Numbered from the stretch's first letter, positions 1 to 11,940 are shown. The stretch is 64,000 nucleotides of DNA from Capniomyces stellatus (GCA_001661515.1 LUVW01000010.1:661925-725924), one strand, 5' to 3'. The notes: generated by a model not told the origin, from the sequence alone. Program-made: numbers and translations.

Positions 1-287
1 TTAAAAGAGGAAGATACTCGCTTAATAAACGGTCTTCAATCTTGAAGCGTGCATCAAATGTGTTGGTTAAGATAGTTTCCACAGCAAACGACGTCAAGAT
101 ATATATTGGAAATGACCTTAAGGTTACATACAAGACGAACTCGTTCAAGGTCAATGGCTTGGCATTTGCTCCGTTTGCCAACAAGGTTATCTTAAAAGAT
201 CTCACGTTCTCGTGTGCTCGAGTTTCTAGCTGTCCTACAGTAACCGAGTCATACGACATTATCCCAGTTAGAGAAACAAACTTCTAA
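1..287 (+). CDS. 3' end of an unidentified gene (5' truncated by window edge)
   Basis: The frame is open from the first bases of the window to a TAA at 285-287, giving about 95 C-terminal residues; the real start lies outside the window. The visible part alternates short beta-strand-like segments (VKIYIGNDLKVTY, then GLAFAPFANKVILKDLTF) and ends with two cysteines about seven residues apart. The order 'displayed ligand or tag, GLAAF-like strand, D-x-T-F strand' resembles the last strands of concanavalin/LamG-like jelly-roll domains, which would suggest a secreted carbohydrate-binding protein. That is inference from strand pattern only. No function is assigned. Confidence 0.55.
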   Translation, partial: KRGRYSLNKRSSILKRASNVLVKIVSTANDVKIYIGNDLKVTYKTNSFKVNGLAFAPFANKVILKDLTFSCARVSSCPTVTESYDIIPVRETNF

Positions 288-1505
288 CCTTGTTTAGGAA
301 GTTTCTTTTTCGGTATTAAATTATGGTTTATTTTTCTTTTTAGTTTTAAAAGTTTTCCCAAGTATTCGTTTTTGTTATACTGTTATAAATAGATAGTAAG
401 CTATAGTTTCACTGCAAGTTTTTGATATATTTAGTCAACATAAAATTATTTAAACAATAATCAGAGTTTGTATCAGTGAAAAAAGTATTGAGCTGTTTAC
501 AAAAGTAAAATAAAAATAAAAAGTACAACAAGCAACGTGCAAAATGTGCAAAGTACAAGAAAGGGAGAAGGTTTTGTTTAACTAAAATCTCACAGAGATT
601 GGTGGGCAAGCTCCTGGGAGAGGAGTTAAAACAACCAACCGTCAAGATTCTCAAGAATCCTGACACCCTCGGCGCCAAGACGATGCTGGCAACAGCGTCG
701 TTTTTGGAGGCCATCCAAAAACCCCGTTACTTGATCCTGTCCAGGCTTAAAGTAGCACCAATCTCCCTGAACAAATGTCCATCGGGTACGGACGATCTAA
801 TTGATCGAAGGGATGTTGGCTAATAGAGTCATTTAACATATCAAAATAGTACAGTGTTTTATAGTATTTTATGGTATTGTTTAATATTGTATGTTTTGTT
901 GTGTTGATTTTGTTACCAATAAACCACATAAATAAAATAAATAAAAAACGGGGTTTTGTTTAGTTTGAATTTGGACATGTGGGTGTGATGGTAGAGAGAA
1001 CGAGCTGCTAAGACTGGAGAGGAGGAGTTAATATTGTTGCTGTTATTTGGATTGGATGGTAAAAAATTGGGAGTGAAATTTGGTGGAGTTATGTTAATTC
1101 TATTGCCAATATTCCACAAAAGTAGATAAAACAAATAAATAGTTGGAGCAAATAAATAAAGTTGGTGAATATTTGGAGTTGGGAGGAACCAAACATATTT
1201 AGTTAAAAGTGGATTTTTCCATTAAACAAAAATAAATAAAAATAAAAACCGAGTTTAGTTTTAATTGGCATATATATATATATTTGTTTTTAGAGGAATT
1301 GGGTTCGAGTGTTTCAGTTACGAATTTGAATAAATCCAACTTGATAAAATAAGCATTAAAGCAAAAGAAGAGATAGCAAGATATAAGGGTAACAGAAAAA
1401 AAAAACAGAGTATACTGCAAGTGAAACATAGCATTGACAGTTGGAAAAAAGAAAGAAATAAATAAAAAAACAAGAGGTGGAATAAAAGCTAATGAATAAG
1501 GCAGG
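288..1505. other. Intergenic, AT-rich, with one coding-like fragment
   Basis: Upstream region of the Rab3GAP1 gene. It contains a less AT-rich segment at about 590-830, listed separately, surrounded by AT-rich sequence with short TA repeats near 1270-1285. No RNA gene or convincing promoter element was recognised. Confidence 0.5.
590..823 (+). pseudogene. Coding-like fragment without start, possible exon or gene relic
   Basis: A 234-base stretch is distinctly less AT-rich than its surroundings and is open in frame up to a TAA. The frame reads as ordinary protein (for example ELKQPTVKILKNPDTLGAK, then FLEAIQKPRYLILSRL). There is no in-frame ATG near its left end, and it is preceded by CTCACAG, which could act as a splice acceptor. 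The opposite strand also has an open frame across part of it, so strand assignment is uncertain. I do not recognise a family. It may be a relic of a decayed gene or a terminal exon. Confidence 0.25.
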
Positions 1506-4500
1506 ATGGACGATGAAGACGAACAGTATGAAATAATTGATTACACAACGGCGTCAATTTGGGAAAAGTTTGTTTCGGATATAGAAAAGGCACTGGTGAA
1601 ATGGAAAGTGGTTAATGGGAATGTAGGGGAGTTTAATTGCGGGTATGATTTGGGGACGCTGGAGGGAATACTGGTAACAGATAGTGTGAGTTTGGCGGAA
1701 AAGACGGATATATTGGTGAAATGGGCGGTGCGGGTGGAGCGAGTGTGGCAGGGAAATACTTGCTACTTGCTAATGTTACATCGACATCCAGTTTTCTCAA
1801 AAAGTTCAATGGTGAATAAAGATAGCAGGGAGGGGATTGAGGAGGTGTTTGAAAAGCTGTATCCGAGTATCTACATTGTTGATAATGAGAGCCAGCAGAA
1901 TATGCTGGATGAGACGGAGGGACAGAGGGACAATTCTTGGCCGGGGTTGCATCCATTGCATCGCTGGAGTGGGGAGACCAGATTTATTAGTATTTGGCAC
2001 GACAGCTATGCGGAGAAAAGGCCTAGAAAAGAAATGCAGAGTGGCAGTGAGAAGCGAAGGGAGGGGGAAGCGGAAGAAATGGAGGTAGGCGAGGAAATAG
2101 ATGTAGTTGGAGTGCTGAAGGGGGATAATTACTCGATATCAAGAGACTCAAGTCGAATGTTGCAATCGGCTTTGAATGTGGCAAGTCAGAATGTGGGGTG
2201 CAGTTTGCCAATGTTTATTCCTGATGGAGATGCTTGGAGGTATATGTATGGGGGTAGAAGGAGTAGGAATTTGTTTTGGAAAACAAGGAGCGAAGATATT
2301 GAGGATACTGAGAAAATAAGAAGGGGTAGTGAGGGGGGAGAAGATGGAGAAGAGGGAGAAGGGGGAGAAGGAGAAAAAGAAGGGTTAGAGTTAGAGGAAA
2401 TGGGGAAAGAAAGGCAAGTAGAAAAGGAAAAGAGCAGAAAAGGGATTGTCAGGATGGAAACGGTGTACGAGAGCATTTTAGCGAACCAAAGGATAAACGA
2501 AATGAGCAGTTTGGAGGAGCTAATATGGGGGTTTGCAATGAGTATAGGTATGGGAGAAGAGATGTTAGAGAGGGAGATGGGCAAAGGAAGCGGGAATAGC
2601 TCAAGGGGCAAGACGTCGAGTGGAGGAGGAGGTGGTGGAAGTGGTAGGAGTGTGTTGGATGGAATAGAGATGTCAGGGTCGTACACATACAAGATGAAGA
2701 TAAAGTACGAGAGAGATTGGAATATGGGGAGCGGGGACTTTAGGAAGGAGGTGAATGGGATGATTGTTGGGCCAATGAATGACCCGTTGCGGCAAATAGG
2801 GTTGGTAGCGTATTTTGCGAAGCTGAAGTGTCGAAATTACATAACGTCGTTTAGTTTTAGCAATATGAGGACGGGGGGAGGTAGGAGGGAGCAGCTGTAC
2901 TTGAAGACGGCAACGAGCTGGAAGTTGATAGCAAAGTTTCTGGTGAAGAGCAAGGAGAGGACAATGTTGACGGAGGTGCTTGAGGACACGTTTGCGAGCT
3001 ATGTGAGAGAGAAGGATATGTACTTGGGGGAAAGCGAGGCGGCTTACAAGCTGGGTAAGGAGGCGCAGTATAAGGAAATCACGATGCGGGCTTTGAAGAG
3101 GCTGTTGTTGGGGGGAAGGGGCGTGGGGGACTTGAGCAAGGCTGGAAGCGGGGAGGATCTGATCAAAGGCAACAAGGAGTTGGAAAACGATTTGGAGCTA
3201 GACATCAAGGTGGTTGGAACGCAGGAGCTGATAGCAAGGCTGGCACACGGATCAAGTATAAAGTACAGGTCGTTGCTGTGGAATGTTTGTTTGGAGGCGC
3301 TATCGTGTACAGCACGGTATGCCAAGGACTACTGGAAGATGCCGTCGATAATGGCGTACATTGATATGGTGTGGAGTGTTATGGTTGAAGAGCTAAAGTA
3401 TAGGTGGGAACACAGGATTGTGGTGCCAGACAATGACTGCAGTGTAAAGGAAAGTGATGAGGAAGGTAGCAGAGTTGGAGAAGGCGGAGATGATATGTTG
3501 GCAATGTCGATTATTGACCTAAGAAACAACATTGTTCAGCAAAAGCTAGACATGTTGAATTACTGTATAGCAAGAATAAATTTGACCAATAAGAACAAAA
3601 ACAAGAACAAGAACAAGAACAAGAACAAGGACAAGGACAGCATCGAATTGGGGAATAAAGTGGAAAGTGAAGAGGTGGTGGTAAAGAGACTGCAAGAGTT
3701 TTTATCAAACGAGTATTTAGAGAAAAAGATAAAAGCAGGAAATAGGGCCAAATTGGAAATGGAAAAGGGTGTCATTTCAGACATAAAGAGAAAGCAGAAA
3801 GTAGCAATGGGGGGAGTGTCGAGTAAATCGCCAGACTTTCTTGATGTAGGAAGTATTGAGGATATGTTTGCCAATAGTTATGAGAATGGGGGGACAGAAA
3901 AGGTCAGTGCAAACGCAAATGTAAATGCGAAAACAGAGTCGCGGGCAAAAAAGTATGGGATTGCTGGGCTGTTTGATGGGGCAGTGCAGAAGGCGCAACC
4001 GTTTTTCAATAATCAGTACATGCCTAGTTTTGGGGGGATTGGGTCGCTGGGAGTGTTGGGGGAAACAGGGGAGAGTTGGGAGGAGGGTGGGTGGAGCATT
4101 GATGAGCCTTCGATGCTTGATGGAATGGAAAAGCCAAACAACAGCAATAGCAATAGCAATAGCAAAAAGCACAAGGCTGTTGAAAGTACAGGCATGATAA
4201 ACGAGATTGGGTTAGGCAGTAGCACACATAAAACCAGACATTTAAGCAAGGAGTCTAAGAGTGTTGATGTTGGGGTTGGTGTTGATGAAAAGGAAAGCAG
4301 CAAAGATGTAGAGATGGACGATGCTGAGCAGCGCAGATCGTCTGTTGAGGTGGCAAAAGTGGCTATTGTGAAGAAAAACAGACTTTCGGGTACTGGCACG
4401 GCTGGAAACTTTGTGGATGTTGGGCAGCCGTCAAGCGCAAACTCGGCCAACTCTGGGTTTTGCATGGTGGCAGACAGCAGAGGTGCTGAGGGTGGCGAGG

Positions 4501-6293
4501 AGGAGAAAGCAGCAGACCCAAAGGCACCATTAGATAGTGAAAGCTGTGAAAAGGCCAAGAAGCCAAGCACCAAGTCACGAACCAGAGCCAGAACCAGAGC
4601 CAGAACCTGTTTGAAAGACGGTGAGTTTGGTGGAAGGCTACGGGTGAACCAGGACCAGGTGCTGACAAGAGACAACACAACGCCAGTATGGATTCCTGTG
4701 ACGCAGCTGCCTCCACTGCTGACTGAAGACATGCTGAAGGCCAAAGAAGCGGCGCTGATGGAACTGGGTGACGGCTTGGAGGGGGCAAACAAACGCGCTG
4801 AGATGCAGGCTGCTGAGCTGTTTAGCGACATGGAGGCGTTCAAGGCTGCAAATCCAGGCTGCGAATTGGCTGATTTTGTCAGGTGGCATTCGCCCAGAGA
4901 TTGGGTAGCCACCCCCAATTCCAACTCCAACTCCAATTCCAACTCCAATTCCAACACTGATAAAGTCTACACTGGTGATGATGGTAATAATAATAATAAT
5001 AATAATAACAGTGAGGGTGCTACTGGGGTTGATGTTGAAGTTGGTGGTCAGCTGAGTGCAAGAATGTCTGAGGAAGGCAACTTGTGGAAACTGTTATGGG
5101 AAAAGGCCGAGCGAGTTCCCGCTGACCAGCAGACCCCCCTGTTTGACTGTAGGAAAGAGGGCCTGATGTCACTGAGGTTTCTGGGCGCACTGTCCGCAAA
5201 CAACCTGTTTTTGGCTCTGTTTCCATCAATGCTGCTGATAGCATATGACAGCCTTTATAACCAACCAATCATGCACAAGCTGCAGATTCTCAAGCTGAAG
5301 CTGTTTGAACTCGGCGAAATGATTGTTTCTCTGCAAAACTCGTTTGTTGAAATGTCTATCAGCTCGGCTGTGGTTTCAGACCGCAACAGCAGGATAAACA
5401 GCCAGTTAAACAGCAGACTCAACAGCAGACTCAACAGCAGACTCAATAGCAGACTCAATAGCAGCTTTGGCAGTAGTGCTGATAATAGCGATGTTGATGT
5501 TGAACCTAAAAAACATACAATAAAGACTAAAAAGAACAAACATCCTGTTGGAAACGATTCACTTGGTGGTAAAAGCGGGTGCACTTCCAGCAGCGATTAT
5601 GATTCTGTACAATCTGACTTTGAAAACTATCTTGCCAACCAACAGCTTCCTCAATCCACCACCACCACTACTACCGCTGGTCCTGATTCTTTGTTTACAT
5701 CACGTGACAAATCAAAATCAAATCCAAAATCAAACACAAAACCCAAATCAAACATAAATCCTGAATCTGATTTTGGCTTTGAATCTGAATACGAGTATGA
5801 ATATGAAGCTATGATGGAAATCGATTCAGACTCTGACTCAGGCCATGGCTCAGACCATGAATCAGACTCTGGATTTGATTCAAACGTTGACTCTTCAGCC
5901 TGGTTCTGTTCTGACCCTGACTCGCCTCTTGTTTCCTCGCTAATCGATCATTTGGAATCCACTGAAGTTTTGCTTGGTAGAGCTGTATCATTACTTTTCC
6001 ATGTAAATTTTTTATTTTTATTTTTTTTATTATCTCGTTATTATACTGTTTCTTTCTATTTATTTACCCGCCTTTTGTCTATTTATTTCCATTCTAGTTT
6101 CCTGGACAGTACCACATCGTTGAAAAACTACTGAACTCGTCAGAGACTTTTATATCAGACAGAAACGATCGAAAGGCCGTTCTCAAATCTCTGTCTCAAT
6201 ACGGTAAAATATCTTTATACTTGATAAACCTTCCTACTTGCAAAATTTTTAACCTATAATTCACAAACTAATAACTAACCAAACTCAATTCCT

Positions 6294-6324
<31 letters not shown>

Positions 6325-6614
6325 TCAAATAAGGCGTCGGTGTACAGCAAAAACCAAACCGAAGAGAATTTATATTCACCTCAAACTATTTGGATTTGAA
6401 GTCTACCACCGACACAGACATCTGTCCTTTTGAAATCGATCTCTCTCCCATCGAAAAAAAGTCTCCATCCTCGCCCAACACAGTCTCCGCCCTTAACCAA
6501 CCTCCTGATACCAACGTTGGTCCAATACAAAGAATGTACGTCTGTGTTGATGACGACGGTCTCACCCGAATCATGAACACCAAATCCACTCCTCTCAATT
6601 TCATCGAATTTTAA
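1506..6614 (+). CDS. RAB3GAP1: Rab3 GTPase-activating protein catalytic subunit (Rab3GAP1-like)
   Basis: Catalytic subunit of the Rab3GAP complex, which in animals acts on Rab3 GTPases and on Rab18 at ER/lipid-droplet membranes. Predicted exons are 1506-6002, 6098-6203 and 6334-6614 (1627 aa; human about 980). The N-terminus (EIIDYTTASIWEKF, residues 9-22) matches the family start and fixes the initiator. A block with GCSLPMFIPDGDAWRYMYGG follows near residue 230. The conserved C-terminal core runs from about residue 1058 (VWIPVTQLPPLLTEDML) through MEAFKAANPGC to FVRWHSPRDW near 1124-1133, whose arginines correspond to the region carrying the essential GAP arginine in animals. Exon 3 supplies the REFIF...QRMYV tail typical of the family. 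Extra length comes from acidic, Gly-rich, NK-, NS-, RLNS- and KSNPKSN-type low-complexity inserts. Joining these exons preserves frame exactly. Confidence 0.9.
3591..3639 (+). repeat. AAGAAC hexanucleotide repeat in Rab3GAP1
   Basis: Imperfect AAGAAC tandem repeat encoding alternating Asn-Lys inside exon 1 of Rab3GAP1. It keeps frame because the unit is six bases. Confidence 0.85.
4915..5009 (+). repeat. TCCAAC/TCCAAT and AAT repeats in Rab3GAP1
   Basis: Two adjacent in-frame microsatellites: a TCCAAY array encoding Asn-Ser repeats (4915-4955) and an AAT array encoding poly-Asn (4984-5009). They interrupt the conserved core just after the RWHSPRDW motif, in a position where animal proteins have a short variable loop. 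Confidence 0.8.
5398..5466 (+). repeat. 12-bp tandem repeat in Rab3GAP1
   Basis: Five to six near-identical 12-base units (AACAGCAGACTC and variants) encode Asn-Ser-Arg-Leu repeats. The units are nearly identical at the DNA level, which indicates recent slippage. Confidence 0.85.
6297..6320 (+). repeat. (GT)12 microsatellite in Rab3GAP1 intron 2
   Basis: A pure GT dinucleotide run lies a few bases upstream of the predicted 3' splice site (intron 6204-6333). Confidence 0.9.
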
Positions 6615-7149
6615 CCCTCACAAAATCATTTCATTTACTCATTTATTCATTACTCATTTCTCATTTACATTTATTTTCATATTCATTTTCACATTTACTT
6701 TACATTTAATTTCATATTTACTTTTATTTAATGGCTATTAACTGTACATGGATGTTATAATAAACTAATCTATAATTCAATTCGGTATATTCAATGTACT
6801 AGTTACTATTTTCCACCCCTCTTTTTTCTATATATACATATGTACTCCTTTTTTTATTCTATTTGGTCGCTACTTTTATTGGTGACAAAAGTTGCGAATA
6901 TTTATTGTTATTTCAATAACTCGAACAGTTTTTGGCGTTCTCTTGCATCGGTGTCATACTGCTTCTTAACTACTATTTTCTTGTCTTTGAAACTGTCACT
7001 ATTATTTCATTTCAATCAATCAACACTTGTTTAACTTGTTCTTCTATCAATCTTCTACCTATCTATATATCTATCTATATATTTGTTTATTTATTATATA
7101 CAATTCTCTATAATTTGAACCACAAACAGCATCTTCCTACTTGTTTTGT
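6615..7149. other. Convergent intergenic region
   Basis: 3' flanks of Rab3GAP1 (plus) and the G-patch gene (minus). AT-rich with TCATTTA-type repeats at 6636-6730 and TATC repeats near 7060. No gene seen. Confidence 0.6.
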
Positions 7150-8139
7150 TTACCTTTTGCACCCAACTTTGCAACCTTTTCCATTGTTGCTTCCTAATGC
7201 CAACTTCCTGCCCTTTTTAGCTATACCTATACCTTTACCAGCTCCAATCCCGCGTCGGTCATGCTTTACCTCCACATCAATCGGACACCTAATCCCTTGT
7301 TCCTTCACCCCCAACCCTCTCCCCTCCTTCCACCCCATCTTGCTCTCCAATATCCGATACCCTACATTGTTTTTACCTAGCAACAGCAACCCACCAAACT
7401 CGCCTTGCTTTAAACACCCACTTCCATCCACACTGTCCACAGAATCATCCTCTGTCTCCTGTACCATCTCCAGTTTAGTCACCCTGTTGTAATTAAACTG
7501 GTGTGTTATGCTAGACTCGTGCATCCTATACTCTTCAACTGCTACTATCTCTCGGCATATCCTACAGAGCTTACATCTTTCACTCCCAACTTCACTCCCA
7601 ACTTCACCCCAAACTTCACTCATAACCTCTACACCACAACTTGAATCCCGCTCACTCAAAACCTCTACATCACAACTCGAATCCCGCTCACTCAAACCTT
7701 TGCTCTTTATTTTGGTTTCTTGGTGTCCATTTTCACACCTAAGTTCGCCTTCGCCCAATACCATAGCTCCATCCAACCAATTATTTCCCATTTCTACTTT
7801 ACCACCACCTTTGTCGCCTTTTGGCAAATACACCTCATTTGATATCCCTCTCAGCCTATTCAACAATCTCAACTGTCTATTCCGGCCTTCTCTCCGACTT
7901 CTTGTAGTATCGCCGTTTTCTTTCCCTGTTAAATCTTTCTTCTGCCTATCTGCCTCCCTTTGCCCTTTAATCGATATTATTTTTCCATAAAAGTTATACG
8001 CATTCAACCCATTTTCAGGATTCTCGTGCTCTTTTTCGTCGTTTCTTTCTTCAAATATTTTCTCAACTATTTCGTTATCTAGCTTTAGAAATGGCGCCGT
8101 TTTAGAAGCGACAAACGCTACCTTTCTGTTATTCTTCAT
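7150..8139 (-). CDS. G-patch and zinc-finger protein (GPANK1-like)
   Basis: Single-exon protein of 329 aa from the ATG at 8139 (MKNNRKVAFVASKTAPF); the frame is open slightly upstream but without an ATG. Order of features: lysine/arginine-rich N-terminal half, two short repeats GLSERDSSC / VLSERDSSC, a zinc-finger-like element CRICREIV followed by H...THQFNYN, then a G-patch (VGYRILESKMGWKEGRGLG followed by HDRRGIG). Zinc finger directly before a G-patch is the layout of the C-terminal half of animal GPANK1 and related fungal proteins; ankyrin repeats are not visible here. G-patch proteins usually bind RNA or stimulate DEAH helicases, so a nuclear RNA role is likely. The 3' end converges with Rab3GAP1. 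Confidence 0.75.
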   Translation of the reverse strand: MKNNRKVAFVASKTAPFLKLDNEIVEKIFEERNDEKEHENPENGLNAYNFYGKIISIKGQREADRQKKDLTGKENGDTTRSRREGRNRQLRLLNRLRGISNEVYLPKGDKGGGKVEMGNNWLDGAMVLGEGELRCENGHQETKIKSKGLSERDSSCDVEVLSERDSSCGVEVMSEVWGEVGSEVGSERCKLCRICREIVAVEEYRMHESSITHQFNYNRVTKLEMVQETEDDSVDSVDGSGCLKQGEFGGLLLLGKNNVGYRILESKMGWKEGRGLGVKEQGIRCPIDVEVKHDRRGIGAGKGIGIAKKGRKLALGSNNGKGCKVGCKR

Positions 8140-8488
8140 CGAATAAACCAGTTTATACACAATTTTTGATAATAATTTACAGACTAATTTTAATGATAGT
8201 TAAAAAAGCGTAGCTGAGTTTCAGTAAAGAATAAAAAGAGTACGACTCGAATTTCTTTGAATTTGAAATTAAATCCAAAAATTAATTCCAAAACTTTAAT
8301 TAATTTTTATATACATTTAATGGTCTTAAACCAGTTCAAAGCTTGCATTACTGCGTTCTTTTTTTATTTTTTAAAACCCTACGTTGTATATATATTTTTT
8401 AATTGCAATAGATAAAGGTAAATATAAAAACATGACTATGTTAGTAAAAAAAAAGTCAAAATAAACTACAACACTTCAGCAACAAATA

Positions 8489-10056
8489 CTAGAAGATAAA
8501 AAGCTTCTTGCAGTCGTTGAATGAAAACGAATCCCCGCTTCTAGGACACCGAACAATGTTTTGATTTTGAGCTGCCATCTCCTTTAGCGCCTAATTGATA
8601 TTTTAAAATCAGGTCATACCAAATTAAACCGAGTTTAGCTGTTGGCAATGGTAGGCTTGTATAGACAAGTCACAGCAAATGTATATTATACTCTATTATA
8701 ACGCGTTACAATGTACTGTAGTTTGCGGTTGTAAATAATTTTGTGAATGTTACCATTTGAGAGTACACAAATCCATTTGGCAAGCGCATTGGTGGGTTAT
8801 TCTCGTTCATTTTCTTCCCGCTTATCCTGCAGACTAAAGACGAGTTGACATGGTACGAGTAGGGAAGGTCTTTGGCCAAAGATCCTAGCGACTCGGTTTT
8901 GCAAACAGGGCAATTCCTGTTGTTATCCTCCTCGTGGCCGTTTACGCAGTTGTACGTTTTCAACGACGAAAGCCCTGTTTGTAAAAGTAAATGCAAAAGC
9001 GGCTGTGGTGGCAGCCCGTTCAATTTATAAACCGCAATTCTAAACTGCTGCGCCAAATCTTCCCATCTCTTTGCACTGTATAAAGACTATTTGTGTAAAT
9101 TCAACGGCATTATTTTATATATTGTTACTGTTGAAGCAGAAAATAACATGCTTTTTATATTTTACATCCTCTGAAAACCATTGGTTACGTTGTACTACAA
9201 TCGCCTAAATAAAGCAAAGCAAACACCATACCTTGTATCTTTGACACGCTGTTGTTGGTAGTATTACCAGCAGCGTCATTGCTTGTCGGAACCTATCTTT
9301 GTGGTTTTCTGAAAGTTGCCTCAAGTACTTTTTGGAATACGCAATCGCCTCTTCATTACGCCGTAGCCTCGCCAACTCTATAAACTCCTGCAGCCTTAGC
9401 TCGAACTCCAAGCCCACCTATGTATTTATCATTCACCCATTGTTTATTTCTTCACCAACCGACCCCAACGTCGCTAGTATCTGCTTTTATCTCTAAACGA
9501 GCTCAAGTTTGTGTTGCCTTTTTTTTTCTTCTCTTTTTTTTGATTCACTAGGGAATGATTAGTTACCTGGATCTTACGTAGGCTGGCTCGATTTTCAGCA
9601 CACCATTGCAGACAGTCTGTACAGCTGTTTTGCTCAAGCAATGCCTTTTCTATCTTGATTGATTGTGAAAACTGCTCAGTGTCTGCAAATGACTCTATTT
9701 TAGACTGTTTTGCTAGTTTTTCGGCTGTGTCTAGGTATCCCATTCTTAGCAAATAATCTACCATAAGCCTGTCCATTCTTATCAAGCTCCAGTTTATGTA
9801 GTCGGGCTGCGACAATGAGTTGAATGTCTCCAAAAGCTGTATATGTTCAACGCGCTGCTTCAACTGCTTTATAAGGAACCTCTCCTCTTGCTTTTTCTCC
9901 AACATCTATGTTTGCATTATAACCAATTACACCCGTTTAAAGTCTAGTATATGTCTATTACTTGCTCTGCTTTGTTTGTAGATACAATCAAGTGTACATA
10001 TCATTATCTCTCTTTTACAAGCATTATCGTGGCTCACTATTGCATCGTGAGGTTAC

Positions 10057-10092
<36 letters not shown>

Positions 10093-10580
10093 TGTAAGTA
10101 CCTTTGACTTCAAGGACAACAGCTGGCCTAGAATATCCTGATTTGGCCTACCATCAATTTCGCTGTCCTCATCCATCCTGCTGTCTTCTATTCCCAAATT
10201 GTTACTAATCAACAAATGAACCTGGTTAATGTCGCGCTCGATTTGCTTTTGCGACTGCCTCACAGCTTTCTTTAGCTTCTCCACAACAATCTACAAATCG
10301 AATAATTCGGTTTAGACTTGGACGTTTCTTATAAAATACATTACGCTTCACTTTTATTTATTCGTTTCTACTTTGCTCTCATTTAGAATTCAGTCACAAA
10401 CAGTACTATATACTCGGAAAAGCAGTATTTTTCAGCTCACTCGCTTCATTTAGCAAGTTTGGCTCATTAAAGTCCATTATGGTCAAATTCATGGTCTAAT
10501 TCATGGTCAAAATTGTTGGTGTTTACTTTTACAAAGGGCTGCTCAATCGCCGATATATTTTCAAAGTTGATCCTGTCCAT
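8489..10580 (-). CDS. MAEA: GID/CTLH E3 ligase subunit MAEA / Fyv10 (Gid9)
   Basis: RING-like subunit of the GID/CTLH ubiquitin ligase, which in yeast degrades gluconeogenic enzymes. Six exons in transcription order: 10580-10527, 10290-10102, 9905-9567, 9417-9232, 9086-8754, 8590-8489, all phase 0, total 400 aa (human MAEA 396). The N-terminal EQPFVK / LKKAVRQSQKQIERD segment is followed by a LisH motif (RMDRLMVDYLLRMGYLDTA), CTLH/CRA helices (LEFELRLQEFIELAR) and the atypical RING (CPVC, LVCRISGKKMNENNPPM, LPNGFVYS, IVRCPRSGDSFSF). The start codon follows from MDRINFENISAIEQ leading directly into conserved sequence. Intron 2 carries an AGT microsatellite. The LisH, CTLH and C-terminal matches are strong, so the identification is firm. 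Confidence 0.93.
10057..10089 (+). repeat. (AGT)11 microsatellite in MAEA intron
   Basis: Eleven perfect trinucleotide units inside predicted intron 2 of the MAEA gene, close to its 5' splice site at 10101. Confidence 0.9.
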
Positions 10581-11940
10581 AGTTCCTATTGCTCGGGTTA
10601 CCAGCTATGTTTTACTAAGGGAATAGTGCAGCTACTTTTTGTTGCTTTATTCTTTCTGTTTTTCTAGAACAAAATCTGGCTTCGGTATTCTTATATATTT
10701 TTATTCAGCCCTTTTCTTGAGTATCCTTTCTCGACTCTGATTGCCTAGTTGTTACTGTTATTTAGCACTATCTTGAAATGAATAAAAAATAAACTGTTCG
10801 CTTTATTTGCGAGTCGAATTGGATAAAGTTGTTTCTTTATTTTATTTCTTATTCTTTTATTAAGCTGTAAATTTCAATTGCAGTACCTGTTAGTATGGAT
10901 TTAATTTGTTTAGCTCTTGTATTCAAACACAAAAAAATCCTGCGCTTTAATTTTTATGATAATTAAAACCCGCAACTACTCGTTTAGCTCTGGCTGGTTT
11001 TTATTATGTAATGTCACAACTTTACTGGCAATTCCATTCTCTAGCAAAATGTCTGCTATTTTGGGTCAAATTATTGGAGCTATATTTATGTCAAGTAGTC
11101 GAGGCTAATACTAATAAATGCAAGCTCTGTCAAATATTTTTGCAATTGGTATAATATAATAGGCTTCTTGAGTGTGTTTAAAAGGGACTCTACCCATTAA
11201 CTGCCAGACAGGGGGAAAAATAAAAAAACCAAGGCATATCTTGTTAAGAGTAGATTGCAAATAAACATTGTCTTTCCTCACTGTTCCTCTGAGACTACAT
11301 TGTTCAACTTTGGTCTATTTACAGAATGGCTCTTGTAAATTGGGACAATTGAGCTTAAAGTATTTAGATTATTCAGCACTTTAATACAACAACACTCAAT
11401 TAACAGTTTTCCAAGAATGTCGCACCAGTAGCATATGGCACTGATTGGCCCTAGCTTGGCATCATGCACGCTATTTACATTTTTTTACATTTACATAACC
11501 ATCTTGATACTCCAACAAAAACCTTAGCCTATTTACTAACCAACCTTCTTATACACCTTTACACAAGGTATAAAATATATCATATACGACAATCCATCGT
11601 TCTCAATTACTTGCAATAACCGATCAAGTTTACTTTAACAATTACTTTCCGGCTCAAGCTCAAAAAGAAAAGAATGTGGGTTTGGTTTTTCATGTTCGGT
11701 TATAAATCTTTATGTTCATCTTTAACTTTGATGCAAGACTTTTTGTTTTGTTAAGATTGGCTCTTAATAACTTTCTTTTTCTTTTATTCCTTCCATAGTC
11801 TACCTTTTTGAGCTATATGATCTAATGTGATGATATATTTATATATGCTTTATACAGCAAGGTCATTCATCCCACCAAGTGATTTGAAAGGATCTAGCAA
11901 GTATGTGAGTAGCTTAGGCGAGTATATTCTGTTTGTTTCT

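Noticed and set aside
2186..2692. Long minus-strand frames within Rab3GAP1 exon 1
   Set aside because: Antisense shadows of Gly/Glu-rich coding repeats; Pro/Ser-rich composition without homology.
4013..4957. 314-codon minus-strand frame inside Rab3GAP1
   Set aside because: Shadow frame; its Leu-rich repeats mirror the Asn-Ser repeats on the plus strand.
10917..11108. 63-codon plus-strand frame, including MSAILGQIIGAIF
   Set aside because: No homologue recognised, no splice context, and composition like the surrounding intergenic DNA.
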